Counted from the stretch's first letter, positions 25,292 to 33,358 are shown. The stretch is 34,203 nucleotides of DNA from Treponema sp. (GCA_017617115.1 JAFZXA010000136.1:1-34203), one strand, 5' to 3'. Numbers and translations: made by a program. The notes: generated by a model from the sequence alone, not told the origin.

Positions 25292-25633
25292 ATGAACTTT
25301 TGGGAAAATGTAGTTGCAGAACTTGAATTTCAAGGAAAAACAAGAAAAGAATTGGCTGCCGAAATCGGCTTTGATGCTTCAAATATTGGAAAGGGAGAAA
25401 AAAATGGGAATATTCCTGCAGCTGATACCGCTTTAAAAATAGCATATTCTTTAGGTGTATCTTTGGAATCTTTATTAAATATGGAAAAGCCCAAAGATTC
25501 TTCTTCCACTCAACCATCTCTAGACCTAAAGCTCTGCAAAAAGTATTACTCAACTATTCAAAAACTAAATGAAATGCCAGATAATACAAAAAATCTTTTA
25601 TGCAAATTGATTTCTGAGTGGAAAGAAAATTAA
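25292..25633 (+). CDS. XRE-type HTH regulator, probable RM controller (C protein)
   Basis: A 113-residue protein. Residues about 1-65 form a Cro/C1-type HTH (KTRKELAAEIGFDASNIGKG, then PAADTALKIAYSLGVSLESL). The C-terminal half is a short helical tail. Small HTH regulators divergent from restriction-modification genes are typically controller proteins that delay or balance expression. GGGAATATTCC palindromes lie in the shared intergenic region and also inside this gene at 25406-25416. No SD precedes ATG 25292, so leaderless translation, known for several C proteins, is possible. Confidence 0.85.
   Translation: MNFWENVVAELEFQGKTRKELAAEIGFDASNIGKGEKNGNIPAADTALKIAYSLGVSLESLLNMEKPKDSSSTQPSLDLKLCKKYYSTIQKLNEMPDNTKNLLCKLISEWKEN
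25405..25417. promoter_or_regulatory. Third copy of the operator palindrome, inside the HTH gene
   Basis: TGGGAATATTCCT matches the intergenic operator core GGGAATATTCC exactly. It lies in the coding sequence for Asn-Gly-Asn-Ile-Pro and could act as a downstream road-block or looping site. Confidence 0.45.
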
Positions 25634-25716
25634 CAATTTCTATTAACAATTTCTATTACTTTAAATTTGACATAAATAACAAAGTATCTTATATTAAGTT
25701 AACAAGACCTTGCACG

Positions 25717-25752
25717 CCTCTGCGAAAGCATGCGCACCCAGCGAGGTTTTTT
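25717..25752 (+). terminator. Rho-independent terminator of the HTH gene
   Basis: CCTC-TGCG stem (25717-25724), loop AAAGCATG, CGCA (25733-25736), a small bulge and GAGG (25743-25746), followed by TTTTTT. It separates the RM regulator from the toxin promoter. The stretch 25634-25716 shows no gene. Confidence 0.65.
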
Positions 25753-25780
25753 ATTCTATACAAATATACGTTTTTTATAC

Positions 25781-25809
25781 TTGTAATAATAGTGACTATA
25801 TACTATATT
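25781..25809 (+). promoter_or_regulatory. Toxin mRNA promoter
   Basis: TTGTAA (25781-25786), a 17-nt spacer and TATATT (25804-25809). The start would be near 25816, giving a toxin mRNA of about 280 nt that ends at the hairpin at 26066-26100. Confidence 0.55.
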
Positions 25810-25837
25810 AAATTTGCACCCGTGACATGGGCGGTCT

Positions 25838-25885
25838 GCCCCCAACTCACACCAGTTGTAAAACTGGAATAACTGAATTGGAGGC
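25838..25885 (+). promoter_or_regulatory. SD-sequestering leader structure
   Basis: GCCCCCAACTC (25838-25848) can pair with GAATTGGAGGC (25875-25885) at 9 of 11 positions, which covers the TTGGAGG ribosome site of the small ORF. The two arms enclose a perfect hairpin CCAGTT-gtaa-AACTGG (25852-25867). Locked ribosome sites of this kind are a hallmark of type I toxin mRNAs. Confidence 0.55.
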
Positions 25886-25886
25886 G

Positions 25887-26000
25887 ATGCTGTTGAGTTT
25901 GTACGAGATTCTTGATCTGGTGTTCCGCGCCGGCAAGTTTGTCTATGACATTCTTAGCACCCTTCACCGTAGACGGAAGAAGAAGTTAAGAAAAAAATAG
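25887..26000 (+). CDS. Candidate type I toxin, 37-residue hydrophobic/basic peptide
   Basis: ATG 25887 follows TTGGAGG by 3 nt. The peptide has a hydrophobic/amphipathic first part (MLLSLYEILDLVFRAG, then KFVYDILSTL) and a strongly basic tail (RRRKKKLRKK). Size, hydrophobic helix and charged tail resemble membrane-acting toxins of type I systems, although I do not recognise the family. Support comes from context: its own promoter, an anti-SD leader, and a convergent antisense RNA overlapping its 3' end. The last Lys-Lys-stop codons (AAAAAATAG) are read in reverse as the U-tract of the antisense terminator. A chance ORF is possible but would have to explain this fit. Confidence 0.7.
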   Translation: MLLSLYEILDLVFRAGKFVYDILSTLHRRRKKKLRKK

Positions 26001-26095
26001 CGCCACCCTGTCTAGCACACAGAGTGGCGTGAAAATGCCTGATTACTCAGGCAACACACTTGTGGGGCAAGACGCTTGTCGCGTGGTGCCTTTCT
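25991..26095 (-). ncRNA. Candidate antisense antitoxin RNA, about 105 nt
   Basis: Starts near 26095 from the promoter at 26102-26129. It folds into a 5' hairpin (GGCA..GCGT/ACGC..TGCC), a central GCCTGA-n4-TCAGGC hairpin (26038-26053), and a terminator hairpin CGCCAC..GTGGCG (26001-26029, with an inner CTGT/ACAG stem) followed by CTATTTTTTT (26000-25991). It is fully complementary to the 3' UTR and last codons of the toxin mRNA, like RatA-type antitoxins that act tail-to-tail. Confidence 0.65.
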
Positions 26096-26100
26096 TATTT
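26066..26100 (+). terminator. Toxin mRNA terminator
   Basis: Stem GGCA-ag-ACGC, loop TTGTC, GCGT-gg-TGCC (26066-26090), then TTTCTTATTT. It sits opposite the 5' end of the antisense RNA, so both transcripts end or begin at the same place. Confidence 0.6.
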
Positions 26101-26101
26101 A

Positions 26102-26129
26102 ACTATAACATACTTACAAAAAAAGTCAA
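26102..26129 (-). promoter_or_regulatory. Strong antisense RNA promoter
   Basis: Minus-strand TTGACT (26129-26124), a 16-nt spacer and TATAGT (26107-26102) with an upstream TGT (extended -10). It is closer to consensus than the toxin promoter, as expected for an antitoxin in excess. Confidence 0.7.
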
Positions 26130-26153
26130 CAGTTTTGGTCATTTCACGACTTT

Positions 26154-27074
26154 TTAGTTAATCTTCCACTTTCCGCCTTCGTGCACAAAGCGTTTTGCGT
26201 TTACTTCGAGCAGGCGGCCGTCTTCACCAGACATTTTTACCATGTTGGTAAGAGGATTTACTTCGGTGATGCGGAAGTTGGTGCCGTCGTAGAAGATGTG
26301 GATGCCTTCGTTCGGGAGGTTGCGGCGGGCTTCGTTGTACCAGTCAAACTCGTAAGAAAGACAGCACAACAGGCGGCCGCATTGACCAGAAATTTTCATA
26401 GAATTAAGCGAAAGGTTCTGATCTTTTGCCATACGGATTGAAACCGGGCGGAGCTTGTCGGAAACAGCGTTGCAGCAGAACGGGCGGCCACAAATACCAA
26501 GACCACCTGTTATACGGCTTTCATCACGAACACCAATCTGGCGAAGTTCAATACGCATTTTGAATACGCTTACCAAATCTTTTACAAGCTCACGGAAATC
26601 TACACGGTTGTCGGAACTAAAGAAGAACAAAGCCTTTGGTTCGTCAAACAAAAAGTGTGTATCTACAAGCTTCATATCAAGATTGTGGTTGGCAACCTTT
26701 TCTTTAAAAATCGGGAACGCTTCCTTTTCTTTCTGGGCAAGCTGCTTTCGCTTTTCCATATCATCGGCGTTGGCCTTGCGGTCGATCATTACAATGTCGT
26801 CTTTTTTAATGCCAATCGGTTTTTTTGACTCACCCAAAACAAGCGCCATATCTTTACCATAACGGGTTGGAACAATTACATATTCACCAGCCTTAAGAGC
26901 AGTATTTCCTTGAGTACGTGCATAAAGAGTTTCGTTAGAATATTCAAGCTTTAAATGATAAAGAGGATAATCAATAACAAGAGCTTCGGTTTCTACAACC
27001 GCACCTTCGTTATCCTCAAGGTTCGACAGGTTTTCTGCCTCGTCATCTATGTCTGTTTCAAAAATATCACTCAT
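26154..27074 (-). CDS. ricT: PSP1-domain protein, RicT/YaaT-like
   Basis: A 306-residue PSP1 protein. The diagnostic cysteines lie in GGLGICGRPFCCNAV (about residues 193-207) and ISGQCGRLLCCLSYEF (about 229-244). In Bacillus the homologue YaaT (RicT) forms an Fe-S complex that affects RNase Y-dependent RNA processing. The N-terminus is acidic and variable. The partner gene yaaR-like is directly upstream in the same orientation, as in Bacillus. A -10 box TATAAT (27084-27089) ends 9 nt before ATG, suggesting a near-leaderless internal start as well as read-through. Confidence 0.9.
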   Translation of the reverse strand: MSDIFETDIDDEAENLSNLEDNEGAVVETEALVIDYPLYHLKLEYSNETLYARTQGNTALKAGEYVIVPTRYGKDMALVLGESKKPIGIKKDDIVMIDRKANADDMEKRKQLAQKEKEAFPIFKEKVANHNLDMKLVDTHFLFDEPKALFFFSSDNRVDFRELVKDLVSVFKMRIELRQIGVRDESRITGGLGICGRPFCCNAVSDKLRPVSIRMAKDQNLSLNSMKISGQCGRLLCCLSYEFDWYNEARRNLPNEGIHIFYDGTNFRITEVNPLTNMVKMSGEDGRLLEVNAKRFVHEGGKWKIN

Positions 27075-27083
27075 ATTGTTTCC

Positions 27084-27112
27084 ATTATACCCTTAGGCCT
27101 GCATTAAGTCTA
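27084..27112 (-). promoter_or_regulatory. Internal promoter before ricT
   Basis: Minus-strand TAGACT (27112-27107), a 17-nt spacer and TATAAT (27089-27084), overlapping the 3' end of the yaaR-like gene. Confidence 0.5.
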
Positions 27113-27668
27113 TAATCAGGCCTTTTATTTCGTCGGCCTGCTGTAAGATTTTAAGATTGTTCTTTTGCAGACTCATTGTATCGCGCACCATATCATCAAG
27201 CTTTTGATTTATTGTATTTATCATAACACGAGGATCTCGTGGTCGCGGCATTTCGTTGAATTTTGAAAAAAACTGTGCCGGACGTGCAGAACCATGCAGC
27301 TTTTTTTTATTTTCAATGTAATTGTTATCGACAATATATTTTATAAAAAGGCGGACTGTATTACGGAACTCTAAAATATTTTCTGTACTCTGATTTTCAG
27401 AAAGATTGTTCCCTGCTTCATCAACCTTATCTTTAAGAAAAACCGCTGCTTCTTCAATGCTAAGCTTTGCAATTTCCGGTGGATATCCGGCAGCTTCGGC
27501 TTCGCGTTCTGCTTCTGTTTTGGTAAAGGATTTTTTTAATTCAGAAAAACTAACCTTTTTGGCGGAAGAAGTTTTTTCATTTTTTTTGGCATCTTTTGCA
27601 GCCTGACTTGTGGCATTCTGAAGGCCTGAGTAATAAGTTGACGCTCCCAGCGGATTTATATCACTCAT
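27093..27668 (-). CDS. yaaR: YaaR-like protein (DUF327)
   Basis: A 191-residue protein matching the YaaR/DUF327 layout: a low-complexity Ser/Lys N-terminus (1-45), then an all-helical region with VRLFIKYIVDNNYIENKKKL (about 105-124) and a C-terminal helix ending ILQQADEIKGLIIDLMQ. Function is unsettled. Its neighbourhood with the YaaT-like gene is conserved with Bacillus, which supports both calls. Its ATG overlaps the bactofilin stop by 4 nt (ATGA). Confidence 0.75.
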   Translation of the reverse strand: MSDINPLGASTYYSGLQNATSQAAKDAKKNEKTSSAKKVSFSELKKSFTKTEAEREAEAAGYPPEIAKLSIEEAAVFLKDKVDEAGNNLSENQSTENILEFRNTVRLFIKYIVDNNYIENKKKLHGSARPAQFFSKFNEMPRPRDPRVMINTINQKLDDMVRDTMSLQKNNLKILQQADEIKGLIIDLMQA

Positions 27669-28078
27669 GAAAGAACAACCTTCTCCTTGATTGCCTTGGA
27701 CTGAAGATAAGAATCGGAAGTTTTCTGAAACTGCTCTTCATCTTTTATAGAAATTAAGTGTCCGTGGAAAGTAGCCTTGTCTTCTACCTGAACCTTACGC
27801 GAAATTACATCACCAAGAACAGCCGAATTAGACAAAAGCTTTGCGCTTTCCTGTGCAAGAATGTTTCCAACAACAATTCCGCCTACTATTACAGCTTTAG
27901 CCTTTACATCGCCTTTAATACGGGCACTGTCACCAATTATAATATTTCCATCTGTTTCAAGATTTCCGTCAATGTCACCGTCAAGACGAACAAATCCGTT
28001 AATGCGCAGATTTCCCGATATTGCAGAGCCTTTTCCGATTATTGTGTTTATGGAAATGTCATCAACCTTTAGAGCCAT
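27665..28078 (-). CDS. Bactofilin
   Basis: A 137-residue polymer-forming protein. Residues about 12-112 are the beta-helical core with repeated short strands and Gly/Asn/Asp turns (GKGSAISGNLRINGFVRLDG, then IIIGDSARIKGDVKAKAVIV, GNILA, AVLGDV). Both ends are short and disordered, as in other bactofilins. It lies 6 nt after the M23 peptidase gene. Bactofilin with an M23 endopeptidase is a recurring cell-shape module, as in Helicobacter and other spiral bacteria. Confidence 0.93.
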   Translation of the reverse strand: MALKVDDISINTIIGKGSAISGNLRINGFVRLDGDIDGNLETDGNIIIGDSARIKGDVKAKAVIVGGIVVGNILAQESAKLLSNSAVLGDVISRKVQVEDKATFHGHLISIKDEEQFQKTSDSYLQSKAIKEKVVLS

Positions 28079-28084
28079 AAGAAC

Positions 28085-29110
28085 CTATTTTGAAAGCTTA
28101 ACGTTTACATATTTTGCAGGATCAACTACGTCGGAACCAATGTGAACTTCGTAATGAAGATGTGGACCTGTAGAAACACCGGTATTTCCTACATAGCCGA
28201 TTACTTCACCCTGCTCTACCAAACGTCCTTTTTGAACGCGATAGTTACTCAAGTGTGCATAGCGTGTATAAATACCGTGATTGTGCTTTATAATTACAAA
28301 GTTCCCGTAGTTTGAATCATATCCAACGTTTACAACCTGGCCAGAAGCTGTTGCCATTACAGCATCGCCTGAGCGGTATGTAGAAAAGTCAATTCCCTTA
28401 TGAATATACCATTGATTTGTAAGCGGGTGAAGGTTTGGTCCAAAAGCCATTGAAACGTGAAGGTTTGGACTCTTGAGCGGACAGATACTTGGAATTTCGG
28501 TAAAGAGTGCCTGCTGTGTTTTAATCATTTTTCCAATCTGCTCAATCGGGTCAACAGCACTTTCAAGATATGAAGTTAATTCTTTTATGTCTGCAAGCTC
28601 GCGTGCCGAACCTGTTGTAATTTCTTTTGAACTGAACAAAGAAGAAAGGTCTCCGTTGTTGAGCGAAGTATCTGTGCTTGATTCAACCTGCTGAATACCA
28701 AGAAGCGAAAGGCTCTGCGAAAGTGATGTCTGGAATCGTTTTGCTGCTTTGAAAAGGTTTGCATTTTCATCACGAAGCTGGTCAAGGCTTGCCAGAGTTT
28801 CGCGGTTCTGATTCATAAGATTTGAAATTTCGGTTTTTGAAGCCATTGAATGGCGGTTGAAATAAACAAATGAAGAAATAACGCCAATTGAAATTAAAAA
28901 TCCGAGCATTATTGCAAAAACATTTGTTTGAAAATTGATTACTTTACCGTGAGAATGGGGAACAATCATAATGGTGAGCTTGCTGTCGAATACTTTAAAC
29001 ACACGAACAAAAAGCATACCAAAGGACTTAAAGAAATTGCCCGTTTTATGCGTAACATTATTTGCGAATCGTTTTTCGAACTTTTTTACCTTTCGTTGTG
29101 TTCTCGGCAA
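28085..29110 (-). CDS. M23 family peptidoglycan endopeptidase, membrane anchored
   Basis: A 341-residue protein. It has a basic cytoplasmic N-terminus, one transmembrane helix (about 64-84: NVFAIMLGFLISIGVISSFV), a coiled-coil region (about 90-140), and a C-terminal LytM domain (about 225-335). Catalytic zinc ligands are in HKGIDF (first His and Asp) and HLHYEV; IYTRYAHLS carries another conserved His. All expected residues are present, so it should be active. The start is TTG 29110, with GGGGG 7 nt upstream; a TATAAT box lies at 29144-29149. It heads the operon with bactofilin, yaaR and ricT. Confidence 0.93.
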   Translation of the reverse strand: MPRTQRKVKKFEKRFANNVTHKTGNFFKSFGMLFVRVFKVFDSKLTIMIVPHSHGKVINFQTNVFAIMLGFLISIGVISSFVYFNRHSMASKTEISNLMNQNRETLASLDQLRDENANLFKAAKRFQTSLSQSLSLLGIQQVESSTDTSLNNGDLSSLFSSKEITTGSARELADIKELTSYLESAVDPIEQIGKMIKTQQALFTEIPSICPLKSPNLHVSMAFGPNLHPLTNQWYIHKGIDFSTYRSGDAVMATASGQVVNVGYDSNYGNFVIIKHNHGIYTRYAHLSNYRVQKGRLVEQGEVIGYVGNTGVSTGPHLHYEVHIGSDVVDPAKYVNVKLSK

Positions 29111-29200
29111 AACATTACCCCCACTGTAGTATTTCTACCGTATATTATAGTATATCATAGTAAATAGATATATGTCAAATAAACGGAGTGTTATTATTTA

Positions 29201-29230
29201 TTAGTAAAATCGGCAGATTCGTGGTATAAT
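29201..29230 (+). promoter_or_regulatory. Chemoreceptor gene promoter
   Basis: TTAGTA (29201-29206), an 18-nt spacer and TATAAT (29225-29230) preceded by TGG (extended -10). Confidence 0.5.
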
Positions 29231-29262
29231 AGAAGTAGAAATTTATCAGCTTGGAGTCAAAA

Positions 29263-31131
29263 ATGAATTTGTATGGTATTTATCTGCTGTTCTTTGGTCT
29301 TTCTACCGTAATTGGTGTTCCTTTGTTGTCATCTTTTCAGGTAACTCAAATAAAAGGTTCCGACTGGATGGACTGGGTTACTCACCTGGGAACCTCACTT
29401 GGACCAGCTGCCGGCGTTTTTATTCTTATTTCCATAATTGTTTACAGAATGCTAAAACCTCTTTCTAAGCTTGTACAAGAGGCCGAAACCCGTTCTTTAA
29501 CAGAAGAAGAAAAAATTAAAGCCCAGAAAATTCTTTCAAGAATTAATACACTTTCAATTATTTCTATTTTGCTTGGATACCCTGTAGGAAACGGAACAAC
29601 AATCATCATTAAAACTTTATCTGGTGGTCTTAATTACAATCTTACAGATCTTACTATTATTCTTGTACTTGTAATTCTTTATGCACTTCTTGCCATTTCC
29701 TATTCAACAAAATGCTTTAACATTATGGCTCGTACTCAGCTTGCAAAACTCAAAATTCAGAATACAGACGGCATGAAAAACTCACACTACACCTATTCTC
29801 TTACCATAATTATTATAAATGTTATGCTCATTATGGGCTGGCACCTGTTCTGTTCCGGTTATAGTGCAGTAAGACACGGATGGGAGCTTTCGTATTTTAT
29901 AAGAAAAGGACTTTATGCTCTGTTTATGAGCGGCTTTATTACACTTCCGCTTTGTATTCTTATTCTTAATCAGCTTAGAAAACGTTTTAAGATGACCGTT
30001 GAACAGATTAATGCTCTTCGCGAAGAAGGAAACCTTATTACCCGATTGAACATTGGTACCTTTGATGACTTTGGCGTTATCATGACTTCAATGAACAAAC
30101 TCATGGATTTTCTTTACAACTCGCTTACAACACTTAAAAACGAATCGGGTTCGGTTGGAGAAGCAGCAAATGATCTTTTTTCTATTGCCGATAATTCTTC
30201 GACAAGCATGAACATGATTGTAAACAGTTTTGAAGAAATGCAAAAGCAGAATCAGGAAAAGGATGTTGTTCTTGAATCGGCTAAAAATAGTATTTACAAG
30301 CTTAATGAAGATGCCGCCAAGGTCAGTGCCACCATGCAGGAACAGGCTCAGGCCGAAGAGCAGAATGCCGAAGCTATTTCTCAAATGGCCGAAAACACAA
30401 CTCACATTAACGAGCTTATTCAGCAGGCAAAAGAGCTTTCAAAGAATCTTTCTGAATCTTCAGAAGCAGGTTCTTCGGAAGTTCAAAACACCGAGCTTGT
30501 AATTAATTCTGTAAGTGAAAAATCAAAGCAGATGTCTGAGGTTATTCAGGTTATTCAGCAGGTTGCTTCTCAAACAAACTTACTTGCCATGAATGCCGCT
30601 ATTGAGGCCGCACACGCAGGTGAAGCAGGTCAAGGATTCTCTGTTGTTGCCGACGAAATTCGTAAGCTTGCCGAAAGCACACAAAGTCAGGCAAAGAGCA
30701 TCAGGGATTTGATTACAGAAATTACAAGTGCCATTCAAAAGGGAACCTCAAACATGCAGGATACAAAGAATATGTTCTATAAAATCCAGCAGGAAATTGG
30801 AACCCAGACAAACGTTGTTGAAAATATTGCTAAGACAATGGAAATTCAGTCTACTGGTGCCGAAGAAATTCTTTCAACAACAAACAAGATTTCGCAGAAT
30901 ATTCAGAGTGTAAACCAGCTTATTCAAAACCAGGCAAACTACACCGGCGAAATTACAGAAGGCATAAAGAACGTTGTTGAGCTTTCGGGTAAAATTGATG
31001 ATTCTATGAATCTTTCGCTTGGCATTTTGAAAGACTTTTCGCAGTCAATTGATGTTATAAATGAAAAAGCCCAGGCCAACCAAAAGTCTGTTCAGACAAT
31101 TAATGATGAATTAGGAAAATTTGAGTTGTAA
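29263..31131 (+). CDS. Methyl-accepting chemotaxis protein, six-TM, no periplasmic sensor
   Basis: A 622-residue receptor starting at ATG 29263, where TTGGAG is the SD; a TTG at 29251 is that SD, not the start. The N-terminal 245 residues contain about six hydrophobic helices with short loops rather than a Cache or four-helix sensor. A cytoplasmic signalling domain follows, with the conserved tip [20 protein letters not shown] then [14 protein letters not shown] (about 437-470) that binds CheA/CheW. Glu/Gln pairs suitable for methylation are present. The signal may be sensed inside the membrane, for example lipid, potential or redox state, but this is inference. Confidence 0.9.
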   Translation: MNLYGIYLLFFGLSTVIGVPLLSSFQVTQIKGSDWMDWVTHLGTSLGPAAGVFILISIIVYRMLKPLSKLVQEAETRSLTEEEKIKAQKILSRINTLSIISILLGYPVGNGTTIIIKTLSGGLNYNLTDLTIILVLVILYALLAISYSTKCFNIMARTQLAKLKIQNTDGMKNSHYTYSLTIIIINVMLIMGWHLFCSGYSAVRHGWELSYFIRKGLYALFMSGFITLPLCILILNQLRKRFKMTVEQINALREEGNLITRLNIGTFDDFGVIMTSMNKLMDFLYNSLTTLKNESGSVGEAANDLFSIADNSSTSMNMIVNSFEEMQKQNQEKDVVLESAKNSIYKLNEDAAKVSATMQEQAQAEEQNAEAISQMAENTTHINELIQQAKELSKNLSESSEAGSSEVQNTELVINSVSEKSKQMSEVIQVIQQVASQTNLLAMNAAIEAAHAGEAGQGFSVVADEIRKLAESTQSQAKSIRDLITEITSAIQKGTSNMQDTKNMFYKIQQEIGTQTNVVENIAKTMEIQSTGAEEILSTTNKISQNIQSVNQLIQNQANYTGEITEGIKNVVELSGKIDDSMNLSLGILKDFSQSIDVINEKAQANQKSVQTINDELGKFEL

Positions 31132-31137
31132 CATATC

Positions 31138-31206
31138 CGTCATTGCGAGCGAAGCGTGGCAATCCATTAAAGTGGATTGCTTCGTCGCAAGCTCCTCGCA
31201 ATGACG
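31138..31206. repeat. Palindromic GTCATTGCGAG-type repeat
   Basis: Outer arms CGTCATTGCGAG (31138-31149) and CTCGCAATGACG (31195-31206) are perfect complements. Inner arms GGCAATCCA / TGGATTGC flank a short centre. This sequence family is widespread in unrelated bacterial genomes. It lies between two convergent chemoreceptor genes and may act as a terminator. Confidence 0.85.
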
Positions 31207-31216
31207 CTGGTTGTTG

Positions 31217-33286
31217 TTATACTTTGAACTGCTTAATCTGAGCACTAATCTTAGAAACGCTGTTGCGGACATTGCGGGAATTTTCTGAAAGAATTATTCC
31301 GGATTCTGCAATCTTCTGTGAATCTGCTGCAACTCCGTTCATGTTGTTTGCCATTGTTTCTGTAACAGCTTCAAGAATATGAATCTTATCCATTACAAGC
31401 TTGTTGCTTTCGGTCATTACATTACTTGAAGTACGAACATTTCGTGTATTGTCATTCAAAGTCTGTAAAGATTCATTAATATGCTTAGAACCTTCTGTCT
31501 GCTCGTTCATTGAATCCTTAATCTGACGAACAAGATTATCTGTTTCTGCAATCATACCAGAAAGCTTGTTGAATGATTCAAGCGATTCTCCGGAAGCAAC
31601 TGTTACACTAGAAATAGACTCTCTGATTTTTGTAAGCTGTTCACCAATTTTCTGTGACTGTTCAGAAGAATCTTCAGAAAGCTTACGGATTTCGTCTGCT
31701 ACTACCGAGAAGCCCTTTCCTGCTTCACCAGCGTGTGCAGCTTCAATTGCGGCATTCATAGCAAGAAGGTTTGTCTGTTCTGCAATACCCTGAATAACAG
31801 TATTTGCTTCTTCAAGCATTTCAGACTCATCCTGAATCTTTATGATTTTATCATTAACCATAACCTGCTTTTCAGAACCATTGCGAACATTACTTTCAAG
31901 ATTTGAGAAAGAAGAAGCCATTCGGTCTACAATTCTGTTTACAGAAGCAATATTGCTTACCATTTCTTCTACAGTAGAAGAAGCCTGTGTTACTTCGTTT
32001 ACCTGTACTGTAATCAAATCATCAAGAGAAGAAATATTTGTAGAAACTTCGTTTACTTTAAATACGGTTTCGGCAACTGTACAAGCCTGTTCTCCAAGCT
32101 GCTGATGAAGATCATCTATGCTTGTAGAAATCTGTTTCATAATATCAGAAGTATCGGCTGCAGAATGGCTCATGTCTACACTGACAGTATCAAGTGTTTC
32201 CTGTGAATTCTTAATATCCATAATGATATTGCGAAGCTTGTCGGTAAATAAGTTAAAGCCTTTAACAACCTCACCAATTTCATCTTTGTTGTGTACTTCA
32301 ATTTTTCTTGTAAGGTCGGCACTGTCACTTGCAAGCTCAGAAATAGATTTTGTAAGTTCAAGAAGTGGTTTAAGGAACCTGTTAAGAGCAAGCAGAAGAC
32401 TTAAGAAAATCACAACAAAGGCAACAATAACTACAATAATAATTGCATACTGAATGTGTCTGAGTCCGCCAAAATAAAAATCATAAGGAACAGAACAAAC
32501 TACAAGCCATTCTGGTTTTGAAGGTACTTCTTTGGCAAGGAACGACATCTTTCTGCCTGTAATGCTATCGGTGTATTCCATAATATCATCAAAACCGCCG
32601 ATTGCAGCATCAATTGCTTCTTTAAGAGCAACATTCTGTTCAAGATCAATTTCGGAATCTTCCGGCTGACCAATAATTTCTCCTGTAGATTTACTTACAA
32701 CAAAAGGATGATATCCTCCGCCAATTTCCATTTCGGAAACAATATGTGAAAGTCTGTTTCCTTTAATTACAGAAACTGCAACACCATGAATTCTTCCGTT
32801 ATAGTTATAAACTGGAACAGCATAGAACATAAGAACGGCATTAATTACAGCAGAAAAAGCAGGATCAACTACATAATTGTTTCCCGACATAGCCTGTTCA
32901 AAATATACACGGCCTGCTGCAAGATTAAGCTTTTGTCCTGTGGAACGAATATAGGTAAAGCCTTCTGCATCATAAAATGCACAGTTTTCATATTTATCTG
33001 TGTTTACATTTACAACATCAGCCATTTGTCTGTTTTTTTCTTCAAGAGAAACATCAGGATCTCTGGCAAAAGGCATTTCGGCAATAGAATTCAAAAGCAT
33101 GAATTCTTTTTCGTTCAAATCATCAATCTGATTTGTTATATCACTTGCCAATGCTCCAAAGCTGCTGCGCGAAGAAGACCTTACAGCTTTATCTGCAAAA
33201 TAGTAAGATAATCCTCCTGTTACAAAAATTCCAACAAGAACAATAATAACAGTTAATATAATAAGTTTTCCCTTAATACTATGCAT
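31217..33286 (-). CDS. Methyl-accepting chemotaxis protein with dCache sensor
   Basis: A 689-residue receptor. ATG 33286 is preferred because GGAG lies 5 nt upstream; an upstream in-frame ATG lies inside the promoter. TM1 is about residues 9-30, a large periplasmic dCache-type domain about 35-275, and TM2 about 280-305. HAMP follows ([20 protein letters not shown]), then a signalling domain with tip [20 protein letters not shown] and [15 protein letters not shown]. The sensor includes [14 protein letters not shown] and YYAVPVYN-like strands; no ligand motif is recognised. Convergent with the six-TM receptor. Confidence 0.92.
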   Translation of the reverse strand: MHSIKGKLIILTVIIVLVGIFVTGGLSYYFADKAVRSSSRSSFGALASDITNQIDDLNEKEFMLLNSIAEMPFARDPDVSLEEKNRQMADVVNVNTDKYENCAFYDAEGFTYIRSTGQKLNLAAGRVYFEQAMSGNNYVVDPAFSAVINAVLMFYAVPVYNYNGRIHGVAVSVIKGNRLSHIVSEMEIGGGYHPFVVSKSTGEIIGQPEDSEIDLEQNVALKEAIDAAIGGFDDIMEYTDSITGRKMSFLAKEVPSKPEWLVVCSVPYDFYFGGLRHIQYAIIIVVIVAFVVIFLSLLLALNRFLKPLLELTKSISELASDSADLTRKIEVHNKDEIGEVVKGFNLFTDKLRNIIMDIKNSQETLDTVSVDMSHSAADTSDIMKQISTSIDDLHQQLGEQACTVAETVFKVNEVSTNISSLDDLITVQVNEVTQASSTVEEMVSNIASVNRIVDRMASSFSNLESNVRNGSEKQVMVNDKIIKIQDESEMLEEANTVIQGIAEQTNLLAMNAAIEAAHAGEAGKGFSVVADEIRKLSEDSSEQSQKIGEQLTKIRESISSVTVASGESLESFNKLSGMIAETDNLVRQIKDSMNEQTEGSKHINESLQTLNDNTRNVRTSSNVMTESNKLVMDKIHILEAVTETMANNMNGVAADSQKIAESGIILSENSRNVRNSVSKISAQIKQFKV

Positions 33287-33329
33287 AATCACTCCATATA
33301 ATTTCGTACAATATATTTTCGTACTATAT

Positions 33330-33358
33330 ATTATAGAACAGTATAGGTAAAATGACAA
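33330..33358 (-). promoter_or_regulatory. dCache chemoreceptor promoter
   Basis: Minus-strand TTGTCA (33358-33353), a 17-nt spacer and TATAAT (33335-33330), close to consensus. The leader contains a direct repeat GTACGAAA. Confidence 0.65.

Noticed and set aside
25618-25872. 84-residue plus-strand reading frame after the HTH gene
   Set aside because: It has no SD, runs through a terminator and the toxin promoter, and has an unnatural composition.
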